A stretch of 64,000 nucleotides of DNA from Balaenoptera acutorostrata (Eukaryota > Chordata > Mammalia > Artiodactyla > Balaenopteridae), in contig NC_080067.1 in assembly GCF_949987535.1 (NCBI RefSeq), positions 81,803,985 through 81,867,984 of the forward strand, read 5' to 3'. Below the pieces are notes generated by a model. The model did not search any database, had not been told where the DNA came from, and worked only from the letters and a program-made list of their open reading frames with translations. Numbering within the stretch: the first letter of the stretch is position 1; every line of letters starts with the position of its first letter. This document shows positions 1 through 11,575 of the stretch, piece after piece. The position numbers and the translations under genes were made by a program.

Positions 1-2196
1 GTGCATTAATTTTGTATCCTGCTACTTTACCAGATTCATTGATTAGCTCTAGTAGTTTTCTGGTAGCATCTTTAGGATTCTCTATGTATATTATCATGTC
101 ATCTGCAAACAGTGACAGTTTTACTTCTTCTTTTCCGATTTGGATTCCTTTTATTTCTTTTTCTTCTCTGATTGCTGTGGCTACAACTTCCAAAACTATG
201 TTGAATAATAGTGGTGAGAGTGGGCAACCCTGTCTTGTTCCTGATCTTAGAGGAAATGGTTTCAGTTTTTCACCATTGAGAACGATGTTGGTTGTGGGTT
301 TATCATATATGGCCTTTATTATGTTGAGGTAGGTTCCCTCTGTGCCTACTTTCTGGAGAGTTTTTATCATGAATGGGTGTTGAATTTTGTCAAAAGCTTT
401 TTCTGCATCAATTGAGATCACCGTATGGTTTTTATCCTTCAGTTTGTTAATATGGTGTATCACATTGATTGATCTGCATATATTGAAGAATCCTTGCATT
501 CCTGGGATAAACCCCACTTGATCAAGGTGTGTGATCCTTTTAATGTGCTGTTGGATTCTGTTTGCTAATATTTTGTTAAGGATTTTTGCAGTTATATTCA
601 TCAGTGATATTGGCCTGTAGTTTTCTTTCTTTGTGACATCTTTGTCTGGTTTTGGTATCACGGTGATGGTGGCCTCATAGAATGAGTTTGGGAGTGTTCC
701 TCCCTCTGCTATATTTTGGAAGTGTTTGAGAAGGATAGGTGTTAGCTCTTCTCTAAATGTTTGATAGAATTCGCCTGTGAAGCCATCTGGTCCTGTGCTT
801 TTGTTTGTTGGAAGATTTTTAATCACAGTTTCAATTTCTGTGCTTGTGATTGGTCTGTTTATATTTTCTATTTCTTCCTGGTTCAGTCTCGGAAGGTTGT
901 GCTTTTCTAAGAATTTGTCCATTTCTTCCAGATTGCCCATTTTATTGGCATATAGTTGCTTGTAGTAATCTCTCATGATCCTTTGTATTTCTGCAGTGTC
1001 AGTTGTTACTTCTCCTTTTTCATTTCTAATTCTGTTGATTTGAATCTTTTCCCTTTTTTCCTTGATGAGTCTGGCTAATGGTTTATCAATTTTATCTTCT
1101 CAAAGAAGCAGCTTTTAGTTTTATGGATCTTTGCTATTCTTTCCTTCATTTCTTTTTCATTTATTTCGGATCTCATCTTTATGATTTCTTTCCTTCTGCT
1201 AACTTTTGGGGTTTTTTTGTTCTTCTTTCTCTAATTGCTTTAGGTGTAAAGTTAGGTTGTTTATTTGAGATTTTTCTTGTTTCTTTAGGTAGGATTGTAT
1301 TGCTATATGCTTCCCTCTTAGAACTGCTTTTGCTGCATCCCATAGGTTTTGGGTTGTCACGTTTTCATTGTCATTTGTTTCTATGTATTTTTTGACTTCC
1401 TGTTTGATTTCTTCAGTGATCTCTTGGTTATTTAGTACTGTATCATTTAGCCTCCATGTGTTTGTATTTTTTACAGCTTTTTTCCTGTAATTGGTATCTA
1501 GTCTCATAGCATTGTTGTCGGAAAAGATAACTTGATACGATTTCAATTTTCTTAAGTTTACTGAGGCTTGATTTGTGACCCAAGATATGATCTATCCTAG
1601 AGAATGTTCCATGAGCACTTGAGAAGAAAGTGTATTCTGTTGTTTTTGGATGGAATGTCCTATAAATATCAATTAAGTCCATCTGGTCTAATGTATCATT
1701 TAAAGCTTGTGTTTCCTTATTTTCATTTTGGATGGTCTGTCCATTGGTGAAAGTGGGGTGTTAAAGTCCCCTACTATTATTATGTTACTGTCGATTTCCC
1801 ATTTTATGGCTGTTAGCATTTGCCTTATGTATTGAGGTGCTTCTATGTTGGGTGCATAAATATTTACGATGGTTATATCTTCTTCTTGGATCAGTCCCTT
1901 GATCATTATGTAGTGTCCTTCTTTGTCTCTTGTAATAGTCTTTATTTTAAAGTCTATTTTGTCTGATATGAGAATTGCTACTCTAGCTTTCTTTTGATTT
2001 CCATTTGCCTGGAATATCTTTTCCCATCCCCTCACTTTCAGTCTGTATGTGTCCCTAGGTCTGAAGTGGGTCTCTTGTAGACAACATATACACAGGTCTT
2101 GTTTTTGTATCCATTCAGCCAGTCTGTGTCTTTTGGTTGGAGCATTTAATGCATCTACTTTTAAGGTAATTATCAATAGTATGTTCCCATTACCAT
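1..2196 (-). pseudogene. L1 ORF2 remnant (endonuclease plus part of reverse transcriptase)
   Basis: The frame starts at an ATG at 2196-2194 but meets TGA at 2175-2173. The longest open segment after that (2176-1700) carries the endonuclease N-terminus, with the motifs QETHF and VGDFN. The frame then breaks near 1700 and again near 1540, where the catalytic SDH-type motif is disrupted. The reverse-transcriptase FADD motif is encoded by 109-98. The frame runs off the left edge. The normal product is about 1,270 residues with endonuclease, reverse transcriptase and a Cys-rich C-terminus; here only about the first 57% is in view and it cannot make a whole protein. Confidence 0.9.
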
Positions 2197-2253
2197 TTGC
2201 TAATTGTTTTGGGTTTGTTATTGTAGGTCTTTTCCTTCTCTTGTGTTTCCTGC

Positions 2254-3142
2254 CTAGAGAAGTTCCTTTAGCATTTGTTGTAAAGCTGGTTTGGTGATGC
2301 TCAATTCTCTTAACTTTTGCTTGTCTGTAAAGGTTTTAATTTCTCCATCAAATCTGAATGAGATCCTTGCCAGGTAGAGTAATCTTGTTTGTAGGTTTTT
2401 CCTTATCATCACTTTAAATATGTCCTGCCACTCACTTCTGGCTTGCAGAGTTTCTGCTGAAAAATCAGCTGTTAACCTTTTGGGGATTCCCTTGTATGTT
2501 ATTTGTTGCTTTTCCCTTGCTGCTTTTAATATTTTTTCTTTATATTTAATTTTTGATAGTTTGATTAATATGCGTCTTGGCATGTTTCTCCTTGGATTTA
2601 TCCTGTATGGGGCTCTCTGTGCTTCCTGGACTTGATTGACTATTTCCTTTCCCATGTTAGGGAAGTTTTCAGCTATAATCTCTTCAAATATGTTCTCAGA
2701 CCCTTTCTTTTTCTCTTCTTCTGGGACCCATATAATTCGAATGTTGGTGCATTTAATGTTGTCCCAGAGGTCTCTGGGACTGTCCTCAATTCTTTTCATT
2801 CTTTTTTCTTTATTCTGCTCTGCAGTAGTTATTTCCACTATTTTATCTTCCAGGTCATTTATCCATTCTTCTGCCTCAGTTATTCTGTTATTGATTCCTT
2901 CTAGAGAATTTTTAATTTCATTTATTGTGTTGTTCATCACTGTTTGTTCACTCTTTAGTTCTTCTAGGTCCTTGTGAAACGTTTCTTGTATTTTCTCCAT
3001 TCTATTTCCAAGATTTTGGATCATCTTTACTATCATTACTTTGAATTCTTTTTCAGGTCGACTGCCTATTTCCTCTTCATTTATTTGGTCTAGTGGTTTT
3101 TTTACCTTGTTCCTTCATCTGCATATTTCTCTGTCTTCTCAT
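2254..3142 (-). pseudogene. L1 ORF1 remnant (RNA-binding chaperone), frameshifted
   Basis: ORF1 begins at an ATG at 3142-3140 and would end at a stop at 2256-2254. Residues after 3036 stay open for 260 codons. They show a coiled-coil stretch rich in Glu, Lys and Asn with a heptad pattern, then the RNA-recognition region (IRIIWVPE is the usual 'I.GIPE' segment) and the basic C-terminal domain ending LKELL. A run of seven T on the + strand at 3097-3103, in the N-terminal part, puts the start codon out of frame with the body, and a stop follows. ORF1 protein trimerises and coats L1 RNA; this copy would not give the full product. Confidence 0.88.
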
Positions 3143-5147
3143 TTTGTTTAACTTACTGTGTTTGGGGTCTCCTTTTCTCAGGCTGCAGGTTCGTAGTTCC
3201 CATTGATTTTGGTGTCTGCCCCCAGTGGCTAAGGTTGGTTCAGTGGCTTGTGTAGGCTTCCTGGTGGAGGGGACTGGTGCCTGTTTTCTGGTGGGTGGGG
3301 CTGGATCTTGTCTTTCTGGTGGTCAGGGCTGCATCCGGTGGTGTGTTTTGGGGTGTCTGTGAACTTAGTATGATGTTAGGCAGCCTCTCTGCTAATGGGT
3401 GGGGTTGTGTTCCTGTCTTGTTGTTTGGCATGGGGCGTCTAGCACTGGAGCTTGCTGGCCGTTGGGTGGAGCTTGTTCTTAGCATTGAGACAAAGATCTC
3501 TGGGAGAGCTCTTGCCAATTGATATTACATGGGGCCGGGAGGTCTGTGGTGGTCCAGTGTGCTGAACTCGGCCCTCCCACCTCGGAGCCTCAGGCCTGAC
3601 ACCAGGCTGGAGCACCAAGACCCTGTCTGTCACTCGGCTCAGAAGAAAAGGGAGAGAAAAAGAAAGAAAGAAAATATATTAAAAACAAAAATTTTTTAAA
3701 TTATTAAAATAATAATAATAAAAAAGAAGAGAGCAACCAAACCAATAAACAAATCCACCAATTATAACAAGCACTAAAAACTAAACTAAGATAAACATAA
3801 AAATCAGAAACAAATCAGTCATAGACAGCAAACCCCAAATCTACAGTTGTTCCCAAAGTCCACCGCCTCAATTTTGGGACGATTCGTTCATTGCCTATTC
3901 AGGCATTCCACAGATGTAGGGTACCTCAAGTTGATTGTGGGGATTAAATCCGATGCCCTTGAGGCTGCACGGAGAGATTCCCCTTTCTCTTCTTTGTTCC
4001 CACAGCTCCTGGGTTTCAGCTTTGGTTTTGGCCCCACCTTTGCATGTAGGTCGCCCTCAGGCGCCTGTTCCCAGCCCAGACAGGAGGGGGTTAAAGCCAC
4101 GGCTGATTAGGGCTCTCTTGTTCACTCAGACCGGGGGGAGGCAGGGGTACGGTAGTCATAATTGGAATGCGGGGCGAGCCTGAGGCGGCAGAGGCCAGTG
4201 TGATGTTGCAACAGCCTGAGGTGCCCCGTGTGTTCTCCCAGGGAAGTTGTCCCTGGATCACAGGACCCTGACAGTGCAGGGCTGCATAGGTTCCCAGTGG
4301 GGTGGGGTGGGGAGGGGGTGTGTGTGGATAGTGATCTGTGCTTGCACACAGGCTTCTTGGTGGCTGCAGCAACAGCGTTAGTGTTTTATGCCTGTCTTTG
4401 GGGTCTGAGCTGATAGTCGTGGCTTGTGCCCGTCTCTGGAGCTCACTTAGGCGGTGCTCTGCCTTCTGTGGGCACAGGGGGAAGGAATCCCCTCTCCTCA
4501 CACACCCCCAGAAACAATGGTGTCTTGCCTCTTAGGCAGGTCCAGACTTTTTCCTGGACTCCCTTCCGGCTAGCTGTGGTGCACTAGGCCCCTCAGGCTG
4601 TGTTCACACAGCCAACCCCAGTCCTCTCCCTGGGGTCTGACCTCTGAAGCCCGAGCCTCAGCTCCCAGCCCCCACCCGTCCCAGCTGGCGGATGAGCAGA
4701 CAAGCCTCTCAGGCTGGTGAGTGCTGGTCAGTACTGATCCTCTGTGCAGGAATCTCTCCGCTCTGCCCTCCGCACCCCTGTTGCTGTGCTCTCCTCTGTG
4801 GCTCTGAAGCTCCCCCCTCCACCACCCTCAGTCTCTGCCAGTGAAGGGGCTTCCTAGTGTGTGGAAACTTTTCCTCCTTCACAGCTCCCTCCCCGAGGTG
4901 CAGATCCTGCCCCTACTTTTTGTCTCTGTTTTTTCTTTTTTCTTTTGCCAGGTACAATTTTTTGCCAGAAAATCCCCACCCAAGGTACGTGGGGATTTTC
5001 TTGCCTTTTGGGAAGTCTGAGGTCTTCTGCCAGCGTTCAGTAGGTGTTCTGTAGGGGTTGTTCCACATGTAGATGTATTTTTGATGTATTTGTGGGAAGG
5101 AAGGTGATCTCCACGTCTTACTCCTCCACCATCTTGAAGGTCCCCCC
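3143..5147 (-). promoter_or_regulatory. L1 5'UTR (internal promoter region), with A-rich tract
   Basis: About 2.0 kb lies between ORF1 and the element's 5' end. It is G+C rich except for a purine/A-rich tract on the + strand at about 3647-3840. The segment at 5147-4950 matches the start of cetartiodactyl L1 5'UTRs, including 'CAAGATGGTGGAGGAGTAAG'. L1 5'UTRs contain an RNA polymerase II promoter reading into the L1, and in human also a weaker antisense promoter; whether that holds for this family is not known to me. Apparent ORFs here are chance frames. Confidence 0.75.
3647..3840. repeat. A-rich low-complexity tract inside L1 5'UTR
   Basis: The + strand changes abruptly from G+C-rich sequence to AGAAAGAAAG, AATAATAATA and similar A-rich runs, then back at about 3845. 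It is part of the L1 5'UTR, not a 3' tail, because L1-like G+C-rich 5'UTR resumes on the right. Confidence 0.7.
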
Positions 5148-6097
5148 AATGGCATCATTTCTAAGGTCCCTTCCAGCCCTGAATTTCAGGTTCCCAGGGT
5201 GAGCAAGTCTCCTCCACAAAGGGCCTGAGGTTGGTCCCCAAGAATCCTAAAGGAACCTCGAGAGACAGGCTCCCCTGTGCCCCTCACCCTAGTGGGGCTG
5301 CACAGTGCTAGGTGGGTGCCACCAGCAGAGGAGGGAAGATGACGCAGCCCCTCAGAGTGAAGACTGAAGAAGCCTGAAGGAGGAGCAGGGCTGTGTCTGA
5401 GCCTGACTTTCTTCCCTTGGGCTGATAAACCTGGTTGGGTTGGGTTGGCAGCTCTCCACCACCCCAGGTAAATTCCAGGAAACACTAAGCCATTGTTTCT
5501 CATCCAGAACTGGAGGCTGTACTGGGGACAGGTCCTCATGTCATGGCAGGGCAGCTAAGGGCAAAGGGTGAACTGCCTGTGGAAACACAGGGCTTGTCAC
5601 ACTGCCAAAGCATCCTCCTGGCCATTCTACTGCAGCACCCAAGGCCAGGGTCTGGGATTGTGCCCAGACAGAGGGAGGAGAACCGAGGGGAGTCTGGAGA
5701 AGAGCAGCACGCTTCGGGGGAGAACACAGAGATGTCTGGCCTGTGAATGGGAAGAGAGAGCATCTCTGTGCGTGGGGTGAGGCATATCTACTGATGGTGG
5801 CGTGAGTCCTACATAGACTTGCTAGAGATTAGCCAGTAAGCATGGTCTCTCCCTCAGGCATGAGGGATTGCAATGAAGTCACCCATTTGTTTGGGACAAA
5901 TAAAGGGGGCTTTCTCTGGGCAAGGGATTGACTACATTAGTCAAATCTGTACCCATCAGATATCATTCCAATAAAATCTGAGGGACTATCAACACAGTTG
6001 TTATACTGGGAATTTCCTTTTGGGCATGGTGTTTATTATGATAAGATTCAACATATCTTGCTAAATCCTTCCCGAGCATGTTACCAAATTGAGCCAG
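5148..6097. other. Non-coding stretch, no clear gene
   Basis: Unique-looking DNA between the L1 5' end and a MIR. The first 40 bases ('aaggtcccttccagccctg') resemble the tail of a MIR-related SINE into which the L1 may have inserted. Short ORFs here have no family signature or splice context that I recognise. Confidence 0.6.
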
Positions 6098-6275
6098 GAT
6101 TTGGAGTAAGAAGGACTGGATTCTAGTTCTACTTTATTAGCTATTGACTTTAGGCAAGTCACTTGGTCTTTGAGCCTCAGATTTCCTATCAATAAAATGG
6201 GGTTGTAATGTATCTCAGTATGTTGTGAAGTTGAAATGAGATCTTGATTGGGAAAGCATTTCATAAATTGTCAGT
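6098..6275 (+). repeat. MIR SINE
   Basis: Contains the MIR core in the + orientation ('ggcaagtcacttggtctttgagcctcagat' region at 6153-6182), then 'aataaaatggggttgtaatg' and a degraded tail. It is an old tRNA-derived SINE shared by mammals. Confidence 0.8.
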
Positions 6276-6828
6276 AGCTCAAAGTTTATTATAAATCAAA
6301 AGCTTTTGGTAACATTATCCAAGAACATGCTACGCTCTAGGCCTTCTGCAACCTAGTCTCAATCAATTTAATGACTATATCTCTCAAAACCTCCCTTGAC
6401 CCATCCCTTTCCCGGGTGAGTTTCCTTGCACTGAGACATGTACCACCATCTTCCCCTGCCCAGCTCAGCTCTCTACTGCAGGGCTCACTTGCTTAGATGA
6501 TCATGATTCATTCTCATGAATTCTTGTGCCTTGGAAACTTCAGAGATCCCTGCCCTCCTCCGGTCTTTGAGGATACGTAAGTCCACTCTGGGCCCACTTC
6601 CTCATCTGTAAAGTGAGGGGGTTGGGCTAGATGATTTAGGTCCCCTACCAACCCTCACATTCTGCGATCCAGCCGTGTTCCACTGTTCTAACCAGGAAGC
6701 TAGAATTTGGGATGAGAGCAATGCATATTGTCTAGCCAATGACAAGTAACTGAGTAAAAGAAGTCAACGTAAGAGTGTGAATTAGTAATCTACTCTCTGT
6801 GATAGATGAGGCTATGTTTGAGGCAGTT
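6276..6828. other. Non-coding stretch with MIR-like tail
   Basis: No gene seen. At 6596-6672 'cttcctcatctgtaaagtga' followed by 'gggctagatgatttaggtcc' resembles the 3' half of a MIR-type SINE. Confidence 0.55.
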
Positions 6829-7198
6829 TTTCTTTTTTTTTTTTAATTTCTTTTTTTTTGTCTGCGTCGGGTCTTAGTTGCACACGGGGTCTTCATTGAG
6901 GCATGCAGGATCTTTCATTGAGGCATAGGCTTCTCTCTAGTTGTGGTGTGTGGGTGTTCTCTCTCTAGTTGTGGCGTGAGGGCTCCAGAGCACGTGGGCT
7001 CTATAGTTTGTGGCACGTGGGCTCTATAGTTTGTGGCATGTGGGCTCTCTCATTGAGGCATGTGAGCTCAGTAGTTGTGGCGTTTGGGCTCAGTTGTCCT
7101 GCGGCATGTGGGATCTTAGTTCCCTGACCAGGGATTGAACCCATGTCCCCTGCATTAGAAGGCAGATTCTTTACCACTGGACCACTAGGGAAGTCCCT
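6829..7198 (-). mobile_element. tRNA-derived CHR-type SINE, antisense, internally expanded
   Basis: The right end is the complement of the SINE start ('gggacttccctagtggtcca'), including a tRNA-like B box in 'ggttcaatccc'. The left end is a T-rich complement of the 3' tail. It is more divergent than the other copies. The interior holds a perfect 23-bp tandem duplication (6991-7013 and 7014-7036) plus a partial third copy, so it is longer than its relatives. Confidence 0.88.
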
Positions 7199-7289
7199 GA
7201 CGCAATATTTCAATGAATGAGAACATATAAGTGAAATGTGATACCTCTGATTGGTCCTCCTAGTTGACTGTTACCAGAGAGTCATCATT

Positions 7290-7525
7290 TGCTAAGTGCT
7301 TGCTATGTGCCAGGCATGCTTAGAAATTGCATTGCAGTTACCGTGTGTTGGGTATTCTGAGTATCTACTTTGTGTTAGATACTTGACCTTCCCTCTAATC
7401 TCCACAGAGCCCTACAGAACAGATTTACGGATGGGAAAATTGAGATTTAGAGAGATTAAGTAAATCACCCATGGTCATCTGGCTACTAAGTGGCAGAAGC
7501 AGGTTCAAGTGCAGCATGTCTGACT
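7290..7525 (-). repeat. MIR SINE, antisense
   Basis: Shows the complement of MIR in order: 'tgctatgtgccaggcatgct', a stretch ending 'aatctccacagagccctaca', 'acggatgggaaaattgagat', and 'ctactaagtggcagaagcag'. Typical of an old, roughly 70% conserved MIR. Confidence 0.8.
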
Positions 7526-9054
7526 ACACAGCCTGTGATGGGATGGCTTGCCCAAGTCCGCTGGCTGGCATCACCACCCAGCTTACTCTTAGATTGTCAA
7601 TTTCTTGTTCCTAGTGTCGCAGGACTGGCAGTTACCCCAACAGTGTTCTTGATTCAGCTCTGGGCTTGACCTTAAAGTAGGAATTGATCATTTCTCTCTG
7701 GTTGGGGCAGCCAACCTAAAAATTCCAGGGGAAAAACCCACCTGGATTTAGCACCCTCCCTCCTCTGGCATGTTGGAGACACCCGGTCTTGGTTCCCTCC
7801 TCATTCCTCTTCTCTGTGCACCTGCCGCCTTGTCTCAGTGCTAACCAAGAGTGCGAGAGAAACTAGAAATGCATACATTGTTGGCCAGGCCTTTGGCTTC
7901 AGCTGGAAGAGGCAGGTTTCCTCTGTGGGAGTAAGTAGAAAACAATTGCAAGTTCGCATTTCAAATCCCAGAGCCTGTAGGAGTTGGTGAAGCAGGCTGG
8001 CTTGCCTCATATTCTCATGCTGTGTCAGGGTTTGCCAAAGAAGGATCCCCACACCTCTCAGTAAGGGAAGCTCGGGGAAACAGGGACGTGGTGGAGCCAG
8101 CTTGGGCCCCAGGAGGTCCAGCAGAAGCTGTGGACGCCTGTGGCTGGAGAGAGTCTTCAGACTCAGCACTAGTTCTCATCAGCATCCACATCTCTGCAGA
8201 CCCTCCTATCGACTGTGCTTCCCGCTCCCCCTCTCCTTGGAAGACACTGTTCCAGCCGGTGCCTGAGCCTGTCACGGGGAAAGGCAGGTCTCCCATAGAA
8301 GGGTCTTTCTCATTCTCTCTCCTCGCATCAGCCAGGCATTAGTCCAGCCACAGGGCTAGTGTCTTCCCAGGAGAAACAGGCCATGGGGAGCTGGCAACTC
8401 CCCTAAACTGTGTGGAGAGAAGCTGGGTCCGTGTTCAGTAGCCGGGCCTGGGCGAGCTCCGCTCACGGTTCACTGGCAGCCATGCTCAGCATCCAAGGGC
8501 CCTCCCGGCACAGGGTCCTCTGGGCCGGTCCCCTCAGAGCATCACCACAGGGCCAGCTCCCGGCAGAAAGCCGAGGGGCAGCATGTGCTTCCAGTGGCTC
8601 AGAAAGATGGGATGGGACATGCCTGTCTGGAGCTGGAGAAGCTGCTCAGGGTCCCTCCAGGGAGGGTGTGATCAGCAGAATCATGGACTCCCTTCCTGGG
8701 CCTTCTTTTCCAGAGCTTTCCTAGGCTTCACTAAAGACCAGGAGGGGAATGGCCGGGCAGACTCAGGGCACAGAGTGGGGACCCTTCCCTTTACTCCCTC
8801 CCCTCCACTCTCACCCCTCGGACACTACGTCCCTAATAGCGCACGCACCACCCCTGCCCACCTGCCACCCCTCCCATGTGCTCCCCCTGTCCAAGACTCC
8901 GGTTTCAAAATAAATTACTAAATGTTGGCTAAATTGGAGGAAGGAGAGGAAGAATGAAGTGGTAGAAAGAAAAGGAATATATTCCACTGACTTTATGAGC
9001 AAATGACTCTCCCCAGCACCCTACCCCATTAATTTTGCTGTTAATATTTGCCGC
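7526..9054. other. Non-coding stretch, G+C-rich in its middle
   Basis: About 1.5 kb without a recognised gene. Overlapping ORFs on both strands at 8.0-8.9 kb reflect G+C-rich composition; none has splice sites plus a known domain. A non-coding MYLK 5' exon could lie here or elsewhere upstream, but nothing in the sequence lets me place one. Confidence 0.55.
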
Positions 9055-9135
9055 TCTGCTAAGGGAATCACCTTAAGTACTTAGTCCACTCCTGACACTT
9101 AATAAGTGCTCACTAAACAGGAGCTATTATTGGTT
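9055..9135 (+). repeat. MIR SINE 3' fragment
   Basis: 'cttaataagtgctcactaaa' followed by 'ctattattggt' matches the MIR 3' end ('agtaagcgctcaataaatg...ttatta'). Confidence 0.6.
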
Positions 9136-9519
9136 CCTTTTTCTCCTCTTTTTCCTGGGGTTTCCCCTCAGCTCTTTCAGCCCCAGCCCCTCTCTGGACA
9201 GGCCTCACAGAATCAGAAGCTCGACCTGGGAGAGGTCAGAGGCTGCGAAGCTGGAATGACTGCATTCATGCCCATTCCTAGCGCCGGCCCAGGCTTCAGT
9301 CTTCATGGCTTGTGCCTGTGTCTCACAAGTGTGCCCCGAGGACCAGACGCGCCTGTCAGCCTGTGAAGCCCTGCGTGGAGGGCCTGGAACAGAAGTCTCT
9401 TCTTTCTCCTCTCCTGGTGTCCCAAAGCATCTTGTCTCTGCTGTGGGCTTGGCTCCCCCTGCTGGAACCTTTCCTACCTGCCCAGGTGTCCTGTGGAGAG
9501 CTGGCAACAGTCCTAGAGA

Positions 9520-9660
9520 CACAGGTGAGCTAGGGCAGGAAGGTCCAGAGAGGCCCTTCAGGTCAGAGAGAGAACCAGAGCTGGGAAGTGGCTTTCTCAA
9601 GGTCACACAGTGGCTAGGGTGCAGCCTCAGTGAGCACTGGAGCCTCTGACTCTCTGAGCT
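9520..9660 (-). repeat. MIR SINE fragment, antisense
   Basis: 'tttctcaaggtcacacagtg' preceded by 'gagaaccagagctgggaagt' is the complement of the MIR core. Divergent. Confidence 0.55.
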
Positions 9661-9774
9661 ACTTAACCGTCAGGTGCTGCCTGCCAGTTTTCCTGAGCTG
9701 GCCCTCTTGTTGGCCAAGGCTGCTTCTATCCTCTGAGCTTCTGACAGAAATCTTAAAACAACAATGACACCAAC

Positions 9775-9990
9775 AACATTAACAGTAGCAGCCACCATGG
9801 ATGGAGCACTTATTCTGTGCCAGAGACTGGGCCGGGCTGCTTTTTATACACATTGCTGACCCTCATAGCGGCCCTGCAGGTAGGAGAGTGTTAATAGTAG
9901 CTCCATTTTACAGATGAGTAAACTAAGACTTTCAGAGGTTGTCACTTGCCTCAGGCCACACAGTTTCGCAGTGGAGAATGCACATCTGAC
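9775..9990 (-). repeat. MIR SINE, antisense
   Basis: Well-preserved complement of MIR: 'gcacttattctgtgccagag', 'gctgaccctcatagcggccc', 'tccattttacagatgagtaa', 'cacttgcctcaggccacaca'. Confidence 0.85.
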
Positions 9991-10659
9991 TGCACAGCAG
10001 TCTGTTCCCTGCTGAGGGGCACCCTGTCGATGGAAGCCGCAAGCGCCGTTCCTGCTCCCCGAGTGGATTTCCTGGGCTCCCACGGACCGAGGTGGGGCTG
10101 CTCCTGCCTGAGTCCTCACAGCGCTCATGTCACGGGCACGTCGGCGTGGCTTAGCAGGATGGAGGGGGAGGCAAGGTATTTGAGAAGGGGATGGTTGAAT
10201 AAACACGCCTGTGACCCCAAACTTACTTCTGCAGGGATGACACTGCTAACGAGCTGAGTGAACTTTAGGATGTTGTGAAGACTGTGATAGGAATGTGCAT
10301 GTTGCTAATTTAATCATAATCAGGGTTTCTGGCTCTGATTTCTTTTTGCATGTGACTTTTACTGCAGAAAGCTTCTCTCAGCTGGTCTCCTTAAATCTCA
10401 AATTAAGCAAGAATCCCAACAGTAAGAGAGCAGCTCCAGGAGAGCAGGCCTCAGTCGTTCACACTGTGTGTTCCTTTGGCTGTGTTTTTTTGGTTTGATC
10501 CCCTTTTAAGAAAATTTAAAAATAACTTTCTGCCAAAGATGTGGGCACTCAGGGTAGAGTTGCTGAGCTGACACCCTCCTCCTGCCCGTGGTCTGCTCCT
10601 CTGATGACGTGGCCGGGCTGAAGCGGGTAGGTCACCTGCCTGGAGAAGCCCAGCCTTCC
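9991..10659. other. Non-coding stretch
   Basis: No gene or clear repeat recognised. Short ORFs only. Confidence 0.5.
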
Positions 10660-10670
10660 TTTTTTTAAAA

Positions 10671-10704
<34 letters not shown>

Positions 10705-10935
10705 TTTTTGGCTGCGTTGGGTCTTTGTTGCTCAGCACAGGCTTTCTCTAGTTGCGGCGAGCGGGGGCTACTCTTCGTTGCGGCGCACGGGCTTCTCATT
10801 GCAGTGGCTTCTCTTGTTGCGGAGCACGGGCTCTAGGCGCACGGGCTTCAGTAGTTGTGGCACGCAGGCTGCTCGACCCCGTGTGCCCTGCATTGGCAGG
10901 CGAATTCTTAACCACTGCGCCACCAGGGAAGTCCG
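10660..10935 (-). mobile_element. CHR-type SINE, antisense
   Basis: Antisense copy: T-rich left end with a (TTTA)n tail complement at about 10676-10706, then 'ggctgcgttgggtctttgtt', and the SINE start at the right ('caccagggaagtcc'). It is shorter than other copies because 'cggcatgtgggatcttccc' and neighbouring bases are missing near 10880, giving an internal deletion of about 90 bp. Confidence 0.92.
10676..10706. repeat. (TTTA)n microsatellite in SINE tail
   Basis: Eight or so units of TTTA form the complement of the SINE's A-rich tail; such tails often become length-polymorphic. Confidence 0.85.
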
Positions 10936-11129
10936 CCCGACCTTCCTTTAATGTGTCTTTCAAGAGGAAAGGCCCAGGATGACATGGGGAGGGAAGGACT
11001 GCCTGTGGGCTCAGGGAAGAACTCAGTTGGGGTGGGGGGAGGGAAGGAGTGGGCTGGCTTTACCTGATATCCCTTAGGAACCCGGAAACCTGGGCCCAAG
11101 TGTCTCAAGGATGCCAGCAGGAAACCCAG

Positions 11130-11265
11130 AGAGTGTACCCAGGGCCAGGTATGATTGTGCTCACTTCACACCCAGGCAGCCGGAGAAGCAAAGAGAGGAA
11201 AGGATTCACAAGTTACATGCTAGGTTTAGAGCCAGGACTGGTACCCATGTGTCTGGAACCAAATG
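11130..11265 (-). repeat. MIR SINE fragment, antisense
   Basis: Order of 'tgctcacttcacacccaggc', 'aagcaaagagaggaaaggat', 'gagccaggactggtacccat' follows the complement of MIR. Confidence 0.6.
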
Positions 11266-11404
11266 CCTACAGGCCCCAGAGAGGTAGACTGTTTATTGTT
11301 GTGACCTCTTCGCCTACTCCTTTCCCTACATCCTCTCTCTAATGTTCACATGTTTGCTCCACAACAAAATTAAGTGATACCATAGTTTGGAAGTGATTTT
11401 TTAG

Positions 11405-11575
11405 CCCAACTTTCAATTTATTCATATATTCCACAAGTATTTGTTGAGAACTTACTGTGTGCTCATCCATATTCTAGGCATTACAGATACAGTAGTGAGC
11501 GAACCACACAGGACCCGTGACCTAGTGGAGGGGCTTATGTTCCAGTGGGGGAGACAGATGTTAATCTAATAACCA
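11405..11575 (-). repeat. L2 LINE 3' end, antisense
   Basis: Complement of the L2 3' end: 'cacaagtatttgttgagaac', 'ttctaggcattacagataca', 'gttccagtgggggagacaga'. A second divergent L2-like piece follows at about 11765-11860. Confidence 0.75.

Larger units (their letters stand above)
1..5147 (-). mobile_element. LINE-1, antisense, 5' end present, 3' end outside window
   Basis: Read on the minus strand this is a LINE-1: a 5'UTR begins near 5147 with a 'GATGGTGGAGGAGTAAGACG' type start, followed by an A-rich tract, ORF1 and ORF2. The window edge cuts ORF2 within the reverse transcriptase, just past the FADD motif, so the 3'UTR, tail and TSD cannot be seen. L1 copies itself by target-primed reverse transcription; this copy has broken frames and should be inactive. 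It lies upstream of the MYLK coding exon and opposite to it. The next sequence to the right (5148 on) is unrelated host DNA. Confidence 0.93.

Noticed and set aside
3240..4535. ORFs of 60-136 codons on both strands
   Set aside because: They lie in the L1 5'UTR, which does not encode these products.
6991..7048. Tandem units as a regulatory repeat array
   Set aside because: They are inside a SINE and repeat SINE sequence, so a slippage or duplication event is the simpler reading.
8022..9649. Several overlapping ORFs of 100-130 codons on both strands
   Set aside because: Composition is G+C rich, frames overlap on both strands, and none has a recognised domain or MYLK similarity.
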